From an uncultured Acidimicrobiales bacterium (GTDB lineage Bacteria; Actinomycetota; Acidimicrobiia; Acidimicrobiales; SZUA-35), in NCBI GenBank assembly GCA_937922805.1, contig CALAJV010000016.1, forward strand, positions 62,001-126,000: 64,000 nt of DNA, written 5' to 3'. How positions within the stretch are numbered: position 1 is the first letter of the stretch; the number at the start of each line of letters is the position of its first letter. A program made the translations under genes and the position numbers. Below are positions 1 through 9,180 of this stretch, in pieces. The notes below the pieces were generated by a model, which was not told the DNA's origin, made no database searches, and worked only from the letters and a program-made list of their open reading frames with translations.

Positions 1-381
1 GTGGCCCGGGGAGCGGTAACGAAGGGCGACGTTTTGGCGGTCGCTCGAGTGGCGGCGATTCAAGCTGCTAAGCGAACAGCAGATCTATTGCCGCTGTGTC
101 ACTCCGTGATGATCGGCGCAATCATCGTCAACTTTGACATCAAGGACGACTTCATCGAAGTCGAGGCCTCAGTCGACAGTGTCGACCGAACCGGGGTTGA
201 GATGGAGGCGCTGACTGCATGCTCAATTGCCACCCTGACGATTTACGACATGTGTAAGTCAGCTGATAAATCGATGGTTATCGGCGAAATCGCACTATGG
301 GAGAAGACGGGCGGAAAGTCTGGCCCGTATCGACGAACTGCAGATGCCACTCAGAGCGGTGATCGGAGCTCATCGATGTGA
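1..381 (+). CDS. moaC: Cyclic pyranopterin monophosphate synthase MoaC, 5' truncated by the window edge
   Basis: MoaC converts the GTP-derived cyclohydro intermediate made by MoaA into cyclic pyranopterin monophosphate, an early cytoplasmic step of molybdenum cofactor synthesis. The family signatures are clear: the KGDVLAVARVAAIQAAKRT segment, LPLCHSVMI, GVEMEALTACS and YDMCKSADK, which carries the conserved Asp-Met-Cys-Lys active-site region, ending in KTGGKSG. Full-length MoaC is about 155-165 residues, so roughly the first 30-40 residues lie outside the window and the GTG at position 1 is probably internal. Its TGA overlaps the GTG of the next gene (GTGA), which suggests translational coupling. 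A molybdopterin-dependent oxidoreductase is encoded at 26783-28510. Confidence 0.95.
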   Translation: MARGAVTKGDVLAVARVAAIQAAKRTADLLPLCHSVMIGAIIVNFDIKDDFIEVEASVDSVDRTGVEMEALTACSIATLTIYDMCKSADKSMVIGEIALWEKTGGKSGPYRRTADATQSGDRSSSM

Positions 382-1517
382 GCACCTCCACCTTGCAGTA
401 CGCAATTGCCGGGTTGCTAGGAATCGCTTGGGTCTGGATGTTGGGACGTCCACTGCTGATTAGTGCCCTCAAAAAGTCTCGACGGAACTCGATCGGCTAT
501 TACCGGGAGCAGCAGGCCGCGTTGGCATCGGCCGGGGAATACCCGGAGCCCGAATTGTCGTTTTGGGAGCGTCGACCACGGCCTGTTTCAACTTGGTTGG
601 ACCAACCAACAGAGAAGCGTCGGTTGCAGACACTTTTGGGATCAGCTTCGGCCACCTTCGGCACATTGCTTCTGGCGATCGCGTTGAAGGGGATCTTTTG
701 GTCGCTTTTCATCGTTGCTGCCATTTGCTTAGCCGTCTACATCTCGTTCGCTGCCTATGTCGGCGCTTCGAGGCTGCGGCATCATGAAGCACAGAACCGA
801 GTTCGACGACAAGCAGCTATTTCTGCCGAACAGGAGCGACGTCTGCTTATAGCTCAGTCGATCGTCGATACTGCACCCGAAGCGTTTGAACAGGAAAGTA
901 TCTTCCACCAGCAGAGTCTTTTCGCAACGGTAGATACTGACAAAGCTCAACTCGACCAGTACGAAGCAGACATTTATTTGCCCGATGACGACTTTGTTGC
1001 TGAAGAGTTTGTTGCTGAAGAGTTTGTTGCTGAAGAGTTTGTTGCTGAAGAGTTTGTTGCTGAAGAGTTTGTTGCTGAAGAGTTTGTTGCTGAAGAGTTT
1101 GTTGCTGAAGAGTTTGCTGACGACGAGTTTGTTGATGAGCCTTTTGCCGTCGGCAACCATGAGTCCGATAATGAAGACAACAGCTCCAGCACCTATCCGT
1201 TAGCCATGAAGGAAGTCGTCCCTTCGGAGGTCCAAGGACCGGCCGCCATTGACGATTCTTTCTTCGAGCCAATACCTGAATTCAGCGTGGCTCCCCTTGA
1301 CGTTCACGCAGTTGTCGCCGAGATGATGGCAACCGGGAACGAGAGCGACAAGTTCCCGGCTGATTTTGCTCCGGACCCGACCAGCGAGCTACTTATCGAT
1401 CCCCTTGACGTCCGCGACCGGGTGTCAAAGCCGCTCCGCCCCAAGTCGGGATCACGACCGATCTACATCGAATCACAACTCGACGATGTCGACAATCGCA
1501 GGGCCGTCAACGACTAA
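378..1517 (+). CDS. Membrane protein of unknown function with an (FVAEE)8 tandem repeat
   Basis: I do not recognise this 379-residue protein. A hydrophobic segment lies at about residues 5-27, followed by a basic stretch. Two more hydrophobic segments lie at about 90-130. The rest is a hydrophilic, very acidic tail, presumably disordered. Residues 206-245 are eight perfect copies of the pentapeptide FVAEE, encoded by identical 15-bp units, then two degenerate copies. The GTG start overlaps the moaC stop (GTGA), so the gene is probably co-transcribed with moaC, though nothing in the protein suggests cofactor synthesis. The acidic phenylalanine-spaced repeat could be a protein-interaction tether. 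Frames on the opposite strand stay open across the repeat only because the units are identical. Confidence 0.8.
   Translation: MSTSTLQYAIAGLLGIAWVWMLGRPLLISALKKSRRNSIGYYREQQAALASAGEYPEPELSFWERRPRPVSTWLDQPTEKRRLQTLLGSASATFGTLLLAIALKGIFWSLFIVAAICLAVYISFAAYVGASRLRHHEAQNRVRRQAAISAEQERRLLIAQSIVDTAPEAFEQESIFHQQSLFATVDTDKAQLDQYEADIYLPDDDFVAEEFVAEEFVAEEFVAEEFVAEEFVAEEFVAEEFVAEEFADDEFVDEPFAVGNHESDNEDNSSSTYPLAMKEVVPSEVQGPAAIDDSFFEPIPEFSVAPLDVHAVVAEMMATGNESDKFPADFAPDPTSELLIDPLDVRDRVSKPLRPKSGSRPIYIESQLDDVDNRRAVND
993..1112 (+). repeat. Perfect 15-bp tandem repeat, 8 copies (coding VNTR)
   Basis: Eight identical copies of TTTGTTGCTGAAGAG lie head to tail, in frame, encoding FVAEE. The next unit (1113-1127) is degenerate and encodes FADDE. 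Complete identity at synonymous positions points to recent expansion by slippage or unequal recombination. Any change of one unit keeps the reading frame. Confidence 0.97.
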
Positions 1518-1840
1518 TTTCGCAGTCGGCTCGACCGCTGGATTTGACCTATCCGCTTAGCGTCGGAGGCGGCGCTATCTACGTGTCGTGACCTGATTAT
1601 CGGGGTTGCACGCTTCTACGGGACTCTTGGGGTCGAATAACGACAGCTGAGACCTGGGAAAACGTCCCTATCTCGCCTCAGCACATAGGTTTTGGCCCCT
1701 TGGCGACGCCGAGATGATGCCAGAACGTTCTATACTGATGTGTTGCCGAGTGGATCGGTTGACCTCCGAAACGTTGAGCTTTTGTCGGCGTTGAGTAGCG
1801 ACGCCCAGAGGGCCAGTTTTATGAGAGAACGCAGCACGAC
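1518..1840. other. 323-bp gap before the polysaccharide operon: hairpin, possible promoter and leader ORF
   Basis: No convincing full gene. A nested inverted repeat pairs GCTGAG (1646-1651) with CTCAGC (1677-1682) around GGGA...TCCC. A possible -10 element TATACT is at 1731-1736, but no good -35 is seen. At 1821-1844 a seven-codon ORF (MRERSTT) follows an AGAGGG sequence at 1806-1811. Its TGA overlaps the GTG start of the next gene as GTGA, so it may be a coupled leader peptide. All of these are weak calls made by eye. Confidence 0.35.
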
Positions 1841-3949
1841 GTGACACCCGAGTGGTACCTAAAGCGCCTCGCATCGATGAGTGGGCAAGAAGTAGTAGGT
1901 CGTTCCCGAGATGCCGTGATTCGTCGGCTTTGGCGGCATCGACCACCGGCAGCACCTAACCCGGTGTCTGCCGGCCGGACTTTAGTGGTGCCAGCAGGCC
2001 TTGCGTCGTCAGTGAAGTCAGAAACGAAGGCGTTAGTGGTCGCTGAAGCCGACCGAATAATGTCCGGACACCTTTCGATGTTCGGGCGATCTAGAACCGA
2101 TGTGACGGCAGACGTCGACTACTTTGTCGACTTCGTGAACGGGACAAGAGCGCCGGACACGGCGTATTCGTTGTCTATCGATCATCGAGACGAAGATTCA
2201 GTTGGCAACATCAAGTTCGTTTGGGAACTGGCCCGGCACCAGCACCTTACTGTTTTGGCTGCCGCCTATGCCGTGTCGGCCGATGAGCGCTACGCCGTTC
2301 GAATAAGCGACGAGCTCAACAATTACTGGCGAGCTAATCCGTTTTTGCAAGGTATTCATTGGACCAGCGGAATAGAGATTGGGATCCGCCTTATTTCTTG
2401 GACCTGGATTCGTCGGCTGTTGGATGAGTGGCCAGGAGTGTCTGACCTGTTCGAAGACAACAGCGCTTTTGTCGAACAGCTAGGACGTCATCAACAATGG
2501 CTCGCAGCGTTTGAGAGTCACGGCAGCTCAGCCAACAACCATCTAATTGCCGAAGCGTCGGGGCAGTTCGTCGCCGCCTGTGCCTTTCCTTTCTTTGATC
2601 AGAGCAAAGGATGGCGGGACCGAGCGGCTGAAATATTAGCTAGCGAAAGCAGACTCCAGACCTTCGAAGATGGGCTAAACAAGGAGCTTGCGTCGGAATA
2701 TCACGGCTTCGTACTGGAGCTATCAACGGTGGCCTGGCTAGAAGCAGTCTTATCCGACCACCCTCTCGCCAACGAGATATTTGACCCCCTAGCCAGCAGC
2801 TACCAGGCCCTCCGATCGGTGGTCGACTGTAGCGGCAAGCCTCATCGTCAAGGTGACGCCGACGATGCCCATGGGTGGCTGGTCGACCCGGCCGACTACG
2901 ACCACTGGCGATCACTGCTTCGAACCGGCGAACTGATAGCTGGAACCGCGCCACTTAAATTGGTAAACGCTGAACCGATTCCTGATCTGCGAACAGAACT
3001 AGTGGCTCAATGTCTCTCTGAATGGACTAGCAAAGAACGATTGCATAGCCAGAACATCCAGCGTCGCTCGCACTTTCCCGATGCTGGCCTCACCGTGTTG
3101 CGAGACAACGAGTTGTCTCCAGACGGATTGGCATCTCAGCCCGAGCTTTGGTGCATGTTTGACCACGGCCCGCACGGGTTTTTGTCAACCACAGCCCACG
3201 CCCATGCTGACGCCTTGGCGGTCGAGATTCGCTCAGGCGGAGTAGAGGTCGTCGCCGACCCTGGAACCTACTGCTATCACGGCGAAACAGAATGGCGAGA
3301 CTACTTTCGGTCGACCCAAGCCCACGCCACCTTGACATTGGGTGACCAAAATCAGTCGGAAATAGCCGGGCCGTTCCTGTGGACCCGAAAGGCGAACACA
3401 TCGCTACGGACTGTCTCGGGGCTTGACGATGGTCCTTTAGCTAGCGCTGAGGCGCTGCACGACGGGTACTCCCACCTCGGCTTTAATCACCAGCGATTGG
3501 TTTCGCTAGACCGTTCGACTCGAACGATTGCTATCACCGATGACCTGATACCAGTCCCTCTCGATGGCGGCGAGGATGCCGACGCCGGTCAAAAAGAAAG
3601 ATTGCTCGTTCCAGTCACGATGACGTACCCATTGGGGCCGCAGGTGACCGCCAATCTGACTGGGGATCCAACGTCAGCCGAGCTCCGATGGAGTTTCGAC
3701 GAACCGCACCGGACCAGCGAAATGGGCCAAGCAACAGTCAGTTTAGATCCTGCATTTTCTTGGGCAATCGTTATTGGCAGGCAATCACCGCCGTTAGGGT
3801 GGTATTCGGCCAGTTTCGGTGTGAAAGAGCCCTCTGCTGTGCTGGTTGGCACGGCGACGCTTCCTGCCACCGGGAACCGATACAAGACCGTCTTCCACTT
3901 CGAAGACAGTTTGACTACTCAATCTGAACTAGGGGTTAAAAAGCCGTGA
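1841..3949 (+). CDS. Heparinase II/III family protein (alginate-lyase-like)
   Basis: A 702-residue protein with the two-part architecture of heparinase II/III-like polysaccharide lyases: an alpha-helical toroid in the first half and a beta-rich heparinase II/III domain in the second. The first half carries the conserved Asn-His pair in SSANNHLIAEASG and a Tyr in SEYHGF. The second opens with the HAHADALAVEI motif and a VVADPGTY segment. Enzymes of this fold cleave uronic-acid polysaccharides by beta-elimination. Relatives inside polysaccharide biosynthesis loci are often annotated as alginate lyase family and may trim or edit the polymer. No clear signal peptide is seen, so the location is uncertain. 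It is the first gene of a run linked by GTGA/ATGA overlaps and opens with GTG. Confidence 0.88.
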   Translation: MTPEWYLKRLASMSGQEVVGRSRDAVIRRLWRHRPPAAPNPVSAGRTLVVPAGLASSVKSETKALVVAEADRIMSGHLSMFGRSRTDVTADVDYFVDFVNGTRAPDTAYSLSIDHRDEDSVGNIKFVWELARHQHLTVLAAAYAVSADERYAVRISDELNNYWRANPFLQGIHWTSGIEIGIRLISWTWIRRLLDEWPGVSDLFEDNSAFVEQLGRHQQWLAAFESHGSSANNHLIAEASGQFVAACAFPFFDQSKGWRDRAAEILASESRLQTFEDGLNKELASEYHGFVLELSTVAWLEAVLSDHPLANEIFDPLASSYQALRSVVDCSGKPHRQGDADDAHGWLVDPADYDHWRSLLRTGELIAGTAPLKLVNAEPIPDLRTELVAQCLSEWTSKERLHSQNIQRRSHFPDAGLTVLRDNELSPDGLASQPELWCMFDHGPHGFLSTTAHAHADALAVEIRSGGVEVVADPGTYCYHGETEWRDYFRSTQAHATLTLGDQNQSEIAGPFLWTRKANTSLRTVSGLDDGPLASAEALHDGYSHLGFNHQRLVSLDRSTRTIAITDDLIPVPLDGGEDADAGQKERLLVPVTMTYPLGPQVTANLTGDPTSAELRWSFDEPHRTSEMGQATVSLDPAFSWAIVIGRQSPPLGWYSASFGVKEPSAVLVGTATLPATGNRYKTVFHFEDSLTTQSELGVKKP

Positions 3950-5259
3950 GAATCTGTGTGCTAGGGCTCGGCTATGTTGGAGCGGTTTCTTCCGCCTGTC
4001 TGGCTAAAGACGGTCACACCGTTATCGGTGTCGATCCAAATCAGGTGAAAGTCGATCTGATCAACGCCGGACAGAGTCCTATTGTCGAAGACGATGTGGC
4101 CGAGATGGTCTCTCAGTACGTAAGCGAAGGACGTCTATCAGCAACGACGGATGCTACGGAGGCAATTCAACAAACAGAACTGGCGTTTGTTTGCGTCGGT
4201 ACCCCAGGCCAAGACAATGGTGCCCTCGATTTCACCTATCTAGAGCGCGCCAGCACCAACATCGGAGCGGCACTGGCTGACGTCGATGGCTACTACACGG
4301 TGGTTGTTCGCTCAACTGTTCTGCCTGGCACCACTCGAAACATCGTCATTCCTGCCATCGAGAAAGCGTCGGGTCGCACTCACGGCGTCGACTTCGGAGT
4401 GGTAATGAACCCTGAGTTCCTTCGTGAGGCTTCTGCGGTAGCTGACTTCTATAACCCGCCCAAGGTAGTCATCGGAACCGAAGTTGAACGGTCGGCCGAC
4501 ATCGTTCGATCCCTCGCTCCTCCTGGAGATGCTCCGCTGGTCATCGTGCCTTACGAGGTAGCTGAAATGGTGAAGTACGTCGACAACAGTTGGCACGCTT
4601 TGAAAGTGGCCTTCGGTAACGAAATCGGCCGACTATGTGATCCTCTTGACATCGACAGTCATGCAGTGATGGACATCTTCTGCCTAGACGAGAAGTTGAA
4701 CATCTCGTCCAAGTATTTGAAGCCAGGCATGGCCTTTGGCGGATCGTGCTTACCGAAAGACGTTCGAGCTTTGAACTATCACGCTCGAAGCCACGACGTT
4801 GAACTACCGGTGCTAACCAACCTGACCACCTCAAACGAAAGCCACTTGTCGGCTGCGCTCAAGCTGATTCTCGATACCGGTGTACGCGACGTTGGTATCC
4901 TCGGCCTCAGCTTCAAAGCTGGGACCGACGATCTCCGTGAGGCGCCGATGGTAGAGCTGGCCGAGCGAATGCTAGGCAAAGGTCTTAATCTCAAGATCTA
5001 TGATCCAAACGTCAACCTGGCTCGGCTAACCGGAGCGAACGCAAAGTTCATCCAGGATCACGTGCCTCACCTTGGTGAATTGCTGGTCGATGAGATGGGC
5101 GATGCCATTGCCGGGTCAGAGCTCATCGTTCTTGGAAACTCCAACCCGGACTTCTCCTCGATCGGCGATCATGTCCAATCCGACACCTATGTGATTGATC
5201 TTGTCCGGATCGTGGAAGACTCCTCCGGTTTGAAGAACTACCGCGGATTGGGTTGGTAA
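3946..5259 (+). CDS. algD: GDP-mannose 6-dehydrogenase (AlgD-like nucleotide-sugar dehydrogenase)
   Basis: This enzyme oxidises a nucleotide-sugar hexose to the uronic acid in two NAD-dependent steps. The N-terminal Rossmann motif is GLGYVGAV (residues 7-14). Other motifs are CVGTP (83-87), VVRSTVLPGT (120-129), NPEFLREA (155-162) and GGSCLPKDVRAL (265-276), whose catalytic Cys is residue 268. Cys268, the length of 437 residues and the GGSCLPKDVRAL form match Pseudomonas AlgD rather than typical UDP-glucose dehydrogenases, which usually read GGSCFPKD. The likely product is therefore GDP-mannuronic acid, the alginate precursor, though UDP-glucuronate cannot be excluded from sequence alone. Its GTG start overlaps the preceding TGA. 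Confidence 0.9.
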   Translation: MRICVLGLGYVGAVSSACLAKDGHTVIGVDPNQVKVDLINAGQSPIVEDDVAEMVSQYVSEGRLSATTDATEAIQQTELAFVCVGTPGQDNGALDFTYLERASTNIGAALADVDGYYTVVVRSTVLPGTTRNIVIPAIEKASGRTHGVDFGVVMNPEFLREASAVADFYNPPKVVIGTEVERSADIVRSLAPPGDAPLVIVPYEVAEMVKYVDNSWHALKVAFGNEIGRLCDPLDIDSHAVMDIFCLDEKLNISSKYLKPGMAFGGSCLPKDVRALNYHARSHDVELPVLTNLTTSNESHLSAALKLILDTGVRDVGILGLSFKAGTDDLREAPMVELAERMLGKGLNLKIYDPNVNLARLTGANAKFIQDHVPHLGELLVDEMGDAIAGSELIVLGNSNPDFSSIGDHVQSDTYVIDLVRIVEDSSGLKNYRGLGW

Positions 5260-5260
5260 C

Positions 5261-6535
5261 GTGGCCTTGCAGTCGGTTCCGTCCACCGTTGCGAACAAGG
5301 TGGGCAATGCAGTCAGTCGTTTGATGCGACGAAAAGGGGGCAAACCCCGGGTTGTCATCGTGGTCCAAAATCTACCGGTACCGTTCGATCGCCGAGTGTG
5401 GCTTGAGGCTACATCGCTACAACGCAATGGTTATGCCGTCACGTGTATTTGCCCCAAAGCCAAAGGGTTTGATGAATCCTTCGAAGTGATCGAAGGGGTT
5501 CGAATACACCGATACACTCTGCCGCTCGACGCCGACGGGGCCTTGGGATTCTTGTTTGAGTTCGTCTGGTGCTTCCTACGGACAGCAATGAAGCTAGGCC
5601 GCGAGGTAGCTACTAGGGGAGTCGACGTTCTTCATGTCTGCAATCCCCCGGAAACCTACTTTCCGTTGGCATGGCTGGTAAAGCGACTTGGCACAAAGTT
5701 CCTTTTCGACCACCACGACCTGTCGCCCGAGATGTACGATGCCAAATTCGGTGACGAAGCATCGTCGATCATGAGAAAGGGCCTTCTGTTCCTGGAGAAG
5801 CGCACCTTTCGAGCCGCTGACCTTGTAATCACGACCAATGAAAGTCATAGACAAATTGCGGTTGATCGGGGATCAATGGCGCCTGACGATGTCATCATTG
5901 TTCGCAGCGGCCCTGACCTGGAGCGACTGGAACTAGTTCCGGCCAATCCAGACTGGAACGACGGGAAGAAGTTCCTCGTCACCTACCTGGGTGAAATTTG
6001 CGAACAAGATGGTGTCGCCCACCTTGTTCGAGCTATGGTCGACGTCCGTGATCGCCATCAGCGAGACGATGTTCGTTGCGTATTCATGGGTGGCGGTCCC
6101 CATCAACAAGCGGTTAAAGAATACTCAGAGAGCATTGGTGCCGACGACGTTTGCCATTTCACCGGCCGAGTGTCGGACGAGGTGCTTTGTGAGGTACTTT
6201 CCTCGGCCGATGTCGGAGTAGACCCGGATCCGCTGACACCATGGTCGAATCAGAGCACGATGAACAAGATCATGGAGTACATGTATTTCGAGCTACCGAT
6301 CGTTTCCTATGATCTGAAAGAGGCCCGAGTCTCGGCTGGAGAGGCCGCCCTCTTCGCTCCCGAGCATACCGAAGCATCTCTGGCCGACTCGATCGTCAAG
6401 CTTCTCGACGACCCAGAATCTCGAACAAAGATGGGTCGAATCGGGCGGGAACGAATTGAAACTCAACTTTCTTGGGAACACTCTGAGCCTCATTTGCTTG
6501 AAGCGTACGGACGGCTTGTTGGCAAGACTCAATGA
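5261..6535 (+). CDS. Glycosyltransferase family 4 (WbuB/WcaI-like)
   Basis: A 424-residue GT-B fold glycosyltransferase. The N-terminal half holds the signature around VQNLPVPFDRRVWLEA, seen in GT4 enzymes that build surface polysaccharide repeat units. The C-terminal half has the nucleotide-sugar binding pattern: YLGEI, VFMGGGP, HFTGRV, then DPLTPWSNQSTMNKIMEYM and ELPIVSYDLKE. It would act on the cytoplasmic face of the membrane, adding a sugar to a lipid-linked intermediate. Donor and acceptor cannot be read from the sequence. The GTG start is one base after the dehydrogenase stop, and its own stop overlaps the flippase ATG as ATGA. Confidence 0.9.
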   Translation: MALQSVPSTVANKVGNAVSRLMRRKGGKPRVVIVVQNLPVPFDRRVWLEATSLQRNGYAVTCICPKAKGFDESFEVIEGVRIHRYTLPLDADGALGFLFEFVWCFLRTAMKLGREVATRGVDVLHVCNPPETYFPLAWLVKRLGTKFLFDHHDLSPEMYDAKFGDEASSIMRKGLLFLEKRTFRAADLVITTNESHRQIAVDRGSMAPDDVIIVRSGPDLERLELVPANPDWNDGKKFLVTYLGEICEQDGVAHLVRAMVDVRDRHQRDDVRCVFMGGGPHQQAVKEYSESIGADDVCHFTGRVSDEVLCEVLSSADVGVDPDPLTPWSNQSTMNKIMEYMYFELPIVSYDLKEARVSAGEAALFAPEHTEASLADSIVKLLDDPESRTKMGRIGRERIETQLSWEHSEPHLLEAYGRLVGKTQ

Positions 6536-7983
6536 GCTCAGACCGGCCGCCGCCTGACCGGAGCCAGCAGCCTACCGACCCCGTAGATCAAGCTGCGGCA
6601 GCGTCAATCAAAGAAGAAACACCTGTCGGAAGCGACTCAATAGAGAACTATGGCGTTGGGTCCGGCCGGTCCTTGGCCGGTCGGGTTAGCTGGGCGCTCG
6701 TTGCCGAGATAGCAAACGCTGTCATTGCCTTGGCCATGTTCTTCGTGCTGTATTTCGTCACTATCGGCACGGTCGGGTACGGCACGTTTGCTGCAGTTAT
6801 TGCAATCGCGGCCATCGTCGGTCCGGTTTCGTCCTTCGGGGCCAACTGGTTACTCATAAAAGAAGCAGTTGTAAGCAACGATATTCGTAGCGATCTAGGT
6901 CGGGCCATCGCTCGATCTACCGTCGGCAATGTTAGTGCCGTGATCGTAGTGACACTGGTCTTCTTGGCCATCCCCGGGTGGTTCGATACGACAAATCGAG
7001 TAACGATCTTTCTTCTGCTGATCGGCCAAGTCCCGGCATATTTCATGATCGAGCTGGCGGTAACCGCTTGCGTAGCTCAAGCCAAACTCAAGCTCGGAGC
7101 TCAACTTCGCCTCATCTCATCAGGCATTAGGTTGCTGGCTCTGATTGCCTTTGCTGTTTCATCCACTCGATCGCTTGACGCTTGGGCGTGGTATTTCGCT
7201 GGGAGTGGAATGGTTTCGGCGCTTGTTCTCCATGGAGTCTTGGCCTCGATTAATGGTGGGCTGCCGCGGCTGCCGGTTCCGTCGGTTAAGGACCTCGCCT
7301 ATGGCTTTCCGTACGGCTTGGGCAACACCACTGAAGGTCTCCTCAACCAGTCTGACAAGCCGATCTTGGAGCAGAACAAGGAACAAGCTATCGCCGGATC
7401 TCCTGAGTTCGAGGCGTCAGGCGATTACAGCGCTGGCTATCGAATCATGTCGTTGGGTTTGATTCCGTTGCAAGCTCTACTTAGAGCCCAAGATCGCCGC
7501 TTCTTCCGACAAGGAGCAGGTGGTTCGGCCAGTACCCACATCGCCGCGAGCAAGATGTCAGTCTTGGCGCTCGGAGCTACGGTGCCGGTTACCGTTGTCT
7601 TGGCTACTGCGGCCTGGTTTGTACCACCGATGCTGTCTTTGCTGCCAATTGGGGCCGACCTCGTGACAGAAGAAAAACTGTCTGTGCCTCTTACCGTTGT
7701 TCGCTATGTATCGGTGGTGCCTATCCTCAAAGGCTTCCAATTCTCGTTCGGTAATTCATTAACAGCAGCCGGGAATCAAACAAGCAGAATGCTGGTTACA
7801 GCGCTAGCCGTTCTGGGCAATTTGTCGCTAAATCTGCGGTACATTCCGGAGGGGTCATGGCGAGCGGCGGCCGCAACCACTATCGGCGCAGAGATCTTCC
7901 TGGCCATAGCGTTGGCAGCAGCGTCGTGGTACTACGCTCGTAAAGCATCTCGCTCGAACTCGCTCGAGGCCAGTGACTCATGA
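6532..7983 (+). CDS. Wzx-type polysaccharide flippase
   Basis: A polytopic membrane protein of 483 residues with about twelve to fourteen hydrophobic helices and a polar N-terminal tail of roughly 45 residues. It belongs to the oligosaccharide flippase (MOP) superfamily by its pattern: an early VSWALVAEIANAVIALAMFF helix and paired helices split by a central loop near residues 240-290. Such proteins move undecaprenyl-linked repeat units across the cytoplasmic membrane for Wzy polymerisation. It overlaps both neighbours by four bases (ATGA). It provides the export step for the repeat units made by the surrounding glycosyltransferases. The match is by topology and context, since flippase sequences diverge widely. 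Confidence 0.85.
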   Translation: MSSDRPPPDRSQQPTDPVDQAAAASIKEETPVGSDSIENYGVGSGRSLAGRVSWALVAEIANAVIALAMFFVLYFVTIGTVGYGTFAAVIAIAAIVGPVSSFGANWLLIKEAVVSNDIRSDLGRAIARSTVGNVSAVIVVTLVFLAIPGWFDTTNRVTIFLLLIGQVPAYFMIELAVTACVAQAKLKLGAQLRLISSGIRLLALIAFAVSSTRSLDAWAWYFAGSGMVSALVLHGVLASINGGLPRLPVPSVKDLAYGFPYGLGNTTEGLLNQSDKPILEQNKEQAIAGSPEFEASGDYSAGYRIMSLGLIPLQALLRAQDRRFFRQGAGGSASTHIAASKMSVLALGATVPVTVVLATAAWFVPPMLSLLPIGADLVTEEKLSVPLTVVRYVSVVPILKGFQFSFGNSLTAAGNQTSRMLVTALAVLGNLSLNLRYIPEGSWRAAAATTIGAEIFLAIALAAASWYYARKASRSNSLEASDS

Positions 7984-9113
7984 CCGAATCGAAGAGGTCT
8001 TTGCAAGTCCATCTAGTACATCAGAGTTTTGGCGACTATGTTGCTGGCTTGACCGGGGGCTACGCCGAGCTAGTAGCTGATGGTTGCGTGGAATTATCGA
8101 TCACCAGTATCGCTAGCGGATCAGCCGGACTAAGCGGGTTTGATGCAGCAGTGGGGGAGCAACGCCGAGTGCGCTTGCCCCGATTTCGGGACCCACGGTC
8201 GTTGTTTAAGGCCCTCGTAGCAGTTCGAAAGATCGTTACTCAGGACTACGACGTTCTTCACTGGCAAGCTGCTGGCAACCCATGGGTCGACCTAGCCTTC
8301 TTGCTTCAGATGAAGCCGGCCAAAACTGTTGTCACCGTTCATGACATGCAAGCCCACCCGGGAGATAAGAGCGTTCTCCCCGGAACGTTCGCAGTTATCG
8401 GCCGAATCGCTCGTCGAGCTCGGCACGTAATCGTTCATGCGAGCCACGTGAAAAATCAAGTCGAAGCGATCGGCGTACCTGCGGACAGGATCTCAGTGTT
8501 TGCGCACGGTGAGTTGGCTACGCAATACCTTGATAAAGACCAGCTACCGCTGGGAACTGGTGAGCCAAACACCGTGCTGTTCTTCGGCCGAATCCAGGGC
8601 TACAAAGGACTTGACGTTGCCGTCGAGGCTGTCCGCAAGCTCAATGCCGACACCAGTAGACTTGCTGACTCGCCGGTTACATTGGTGATCGCTGGGAGAG
8701 GCCCAAGCCTCGACGACGTGTTCCCTGATGACGCATCGGTTCCACCATGGTGCGAAATCCACCGTGGCTTTGTGACGCCTCAAGAAGTCGTGGCTCTATT
8801 TAGACGATCAACGCTGGTAGTCCTGCCTTATCGGGAGGCCAGCCAGAGCGGGGTCGCTGCTTTGGCCGCCGGCTTCGGGAAGCCGGTCGTGGCTAGCAAC
8901 GTACCCGGGCTAGACGAAATTATCGTCGATAAGGAATCTGGTCTGCTCGTGCAACCCGGTCAGTCGACCGCTTTGGCTGAAGCCATCGAAGCTGTGCTGA
9001 GCGATGTAGACCTTCAGACAAAGTTGTCGGCCGGAGCTATGACGGCCGCTCAAGGTCGTCTCTCCTGGCGGTCGATCGCCCGAGATCACTACAAGAGGTT
9101 CTCGGCCCTGTAG
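7980..9113 (+). CDS. Glycosyltransferase family 4
   Basis: A GT-B glycosyltransferase of 377 residues. The N-terminal domain includes HWQAAGNPWVDL and VVTVHDMQAHPGDK, where HD is the usual acceptor-side motif. The C-terminal domain reads VLFFGRIQGYKGLDV, LVIAGRGPSLDDV, HRGFV and VVLPYREASQSGVAALAAGFGKPVVA, with the conserved EASQSGV phosphate-binding element and a late GLDEII. It probably adds one sugar to the lipid-linked repeat unit. Specificity is unknown. The start overlaps the flippase stop by four bases. A 67-bp gap separates it from the beta-helix gene. Confidence 0.9.
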   Translation: MTESKRSLQVHLVHQSFGDYVAGLTGGYAELVADGCVELSITSIASGSAGLSGFDAAVGEQRRVRLPRFRDPRSLFKALVAVRKIVTQDYDVLHWQAAGNPWVDLAFLLQMKPAKTVVTVHDMQAHPGDKSVLPGTFAVIGRIARRARHVIVHASHVKNQVEAIGVPADRISVFAHGELATQYLDKDQLPLGTGEPNTVLFFGRIQGYKGLDVAVEAVRKLNADTSRLADSPVTLVIAGRGPSLDDVFPDDASVPPWCEIHRGFVTPQEVVALFRRSTLVVLPYREASQSGVAALAAGFGKPVVASNVPGLDEIIVDKESGLLVQPGQSTALAEAIEAVLSDVDLQTKLSAGAMTAAQGRLSWRSIARDHYKRFSAL

Positions 9114-9180
9114 AGCTCCCCATTGTGACTTTAGACGGTGCCAACCTTCAACGATATGCGCGACATACACTGAGGATCAT

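Noticed and set aside
729..1272. Open frames on the minus strand across the VNTR
   Set aside because: They are by-products of the identical 15-bp units, with low-complexity products and no ribosome-binding site.
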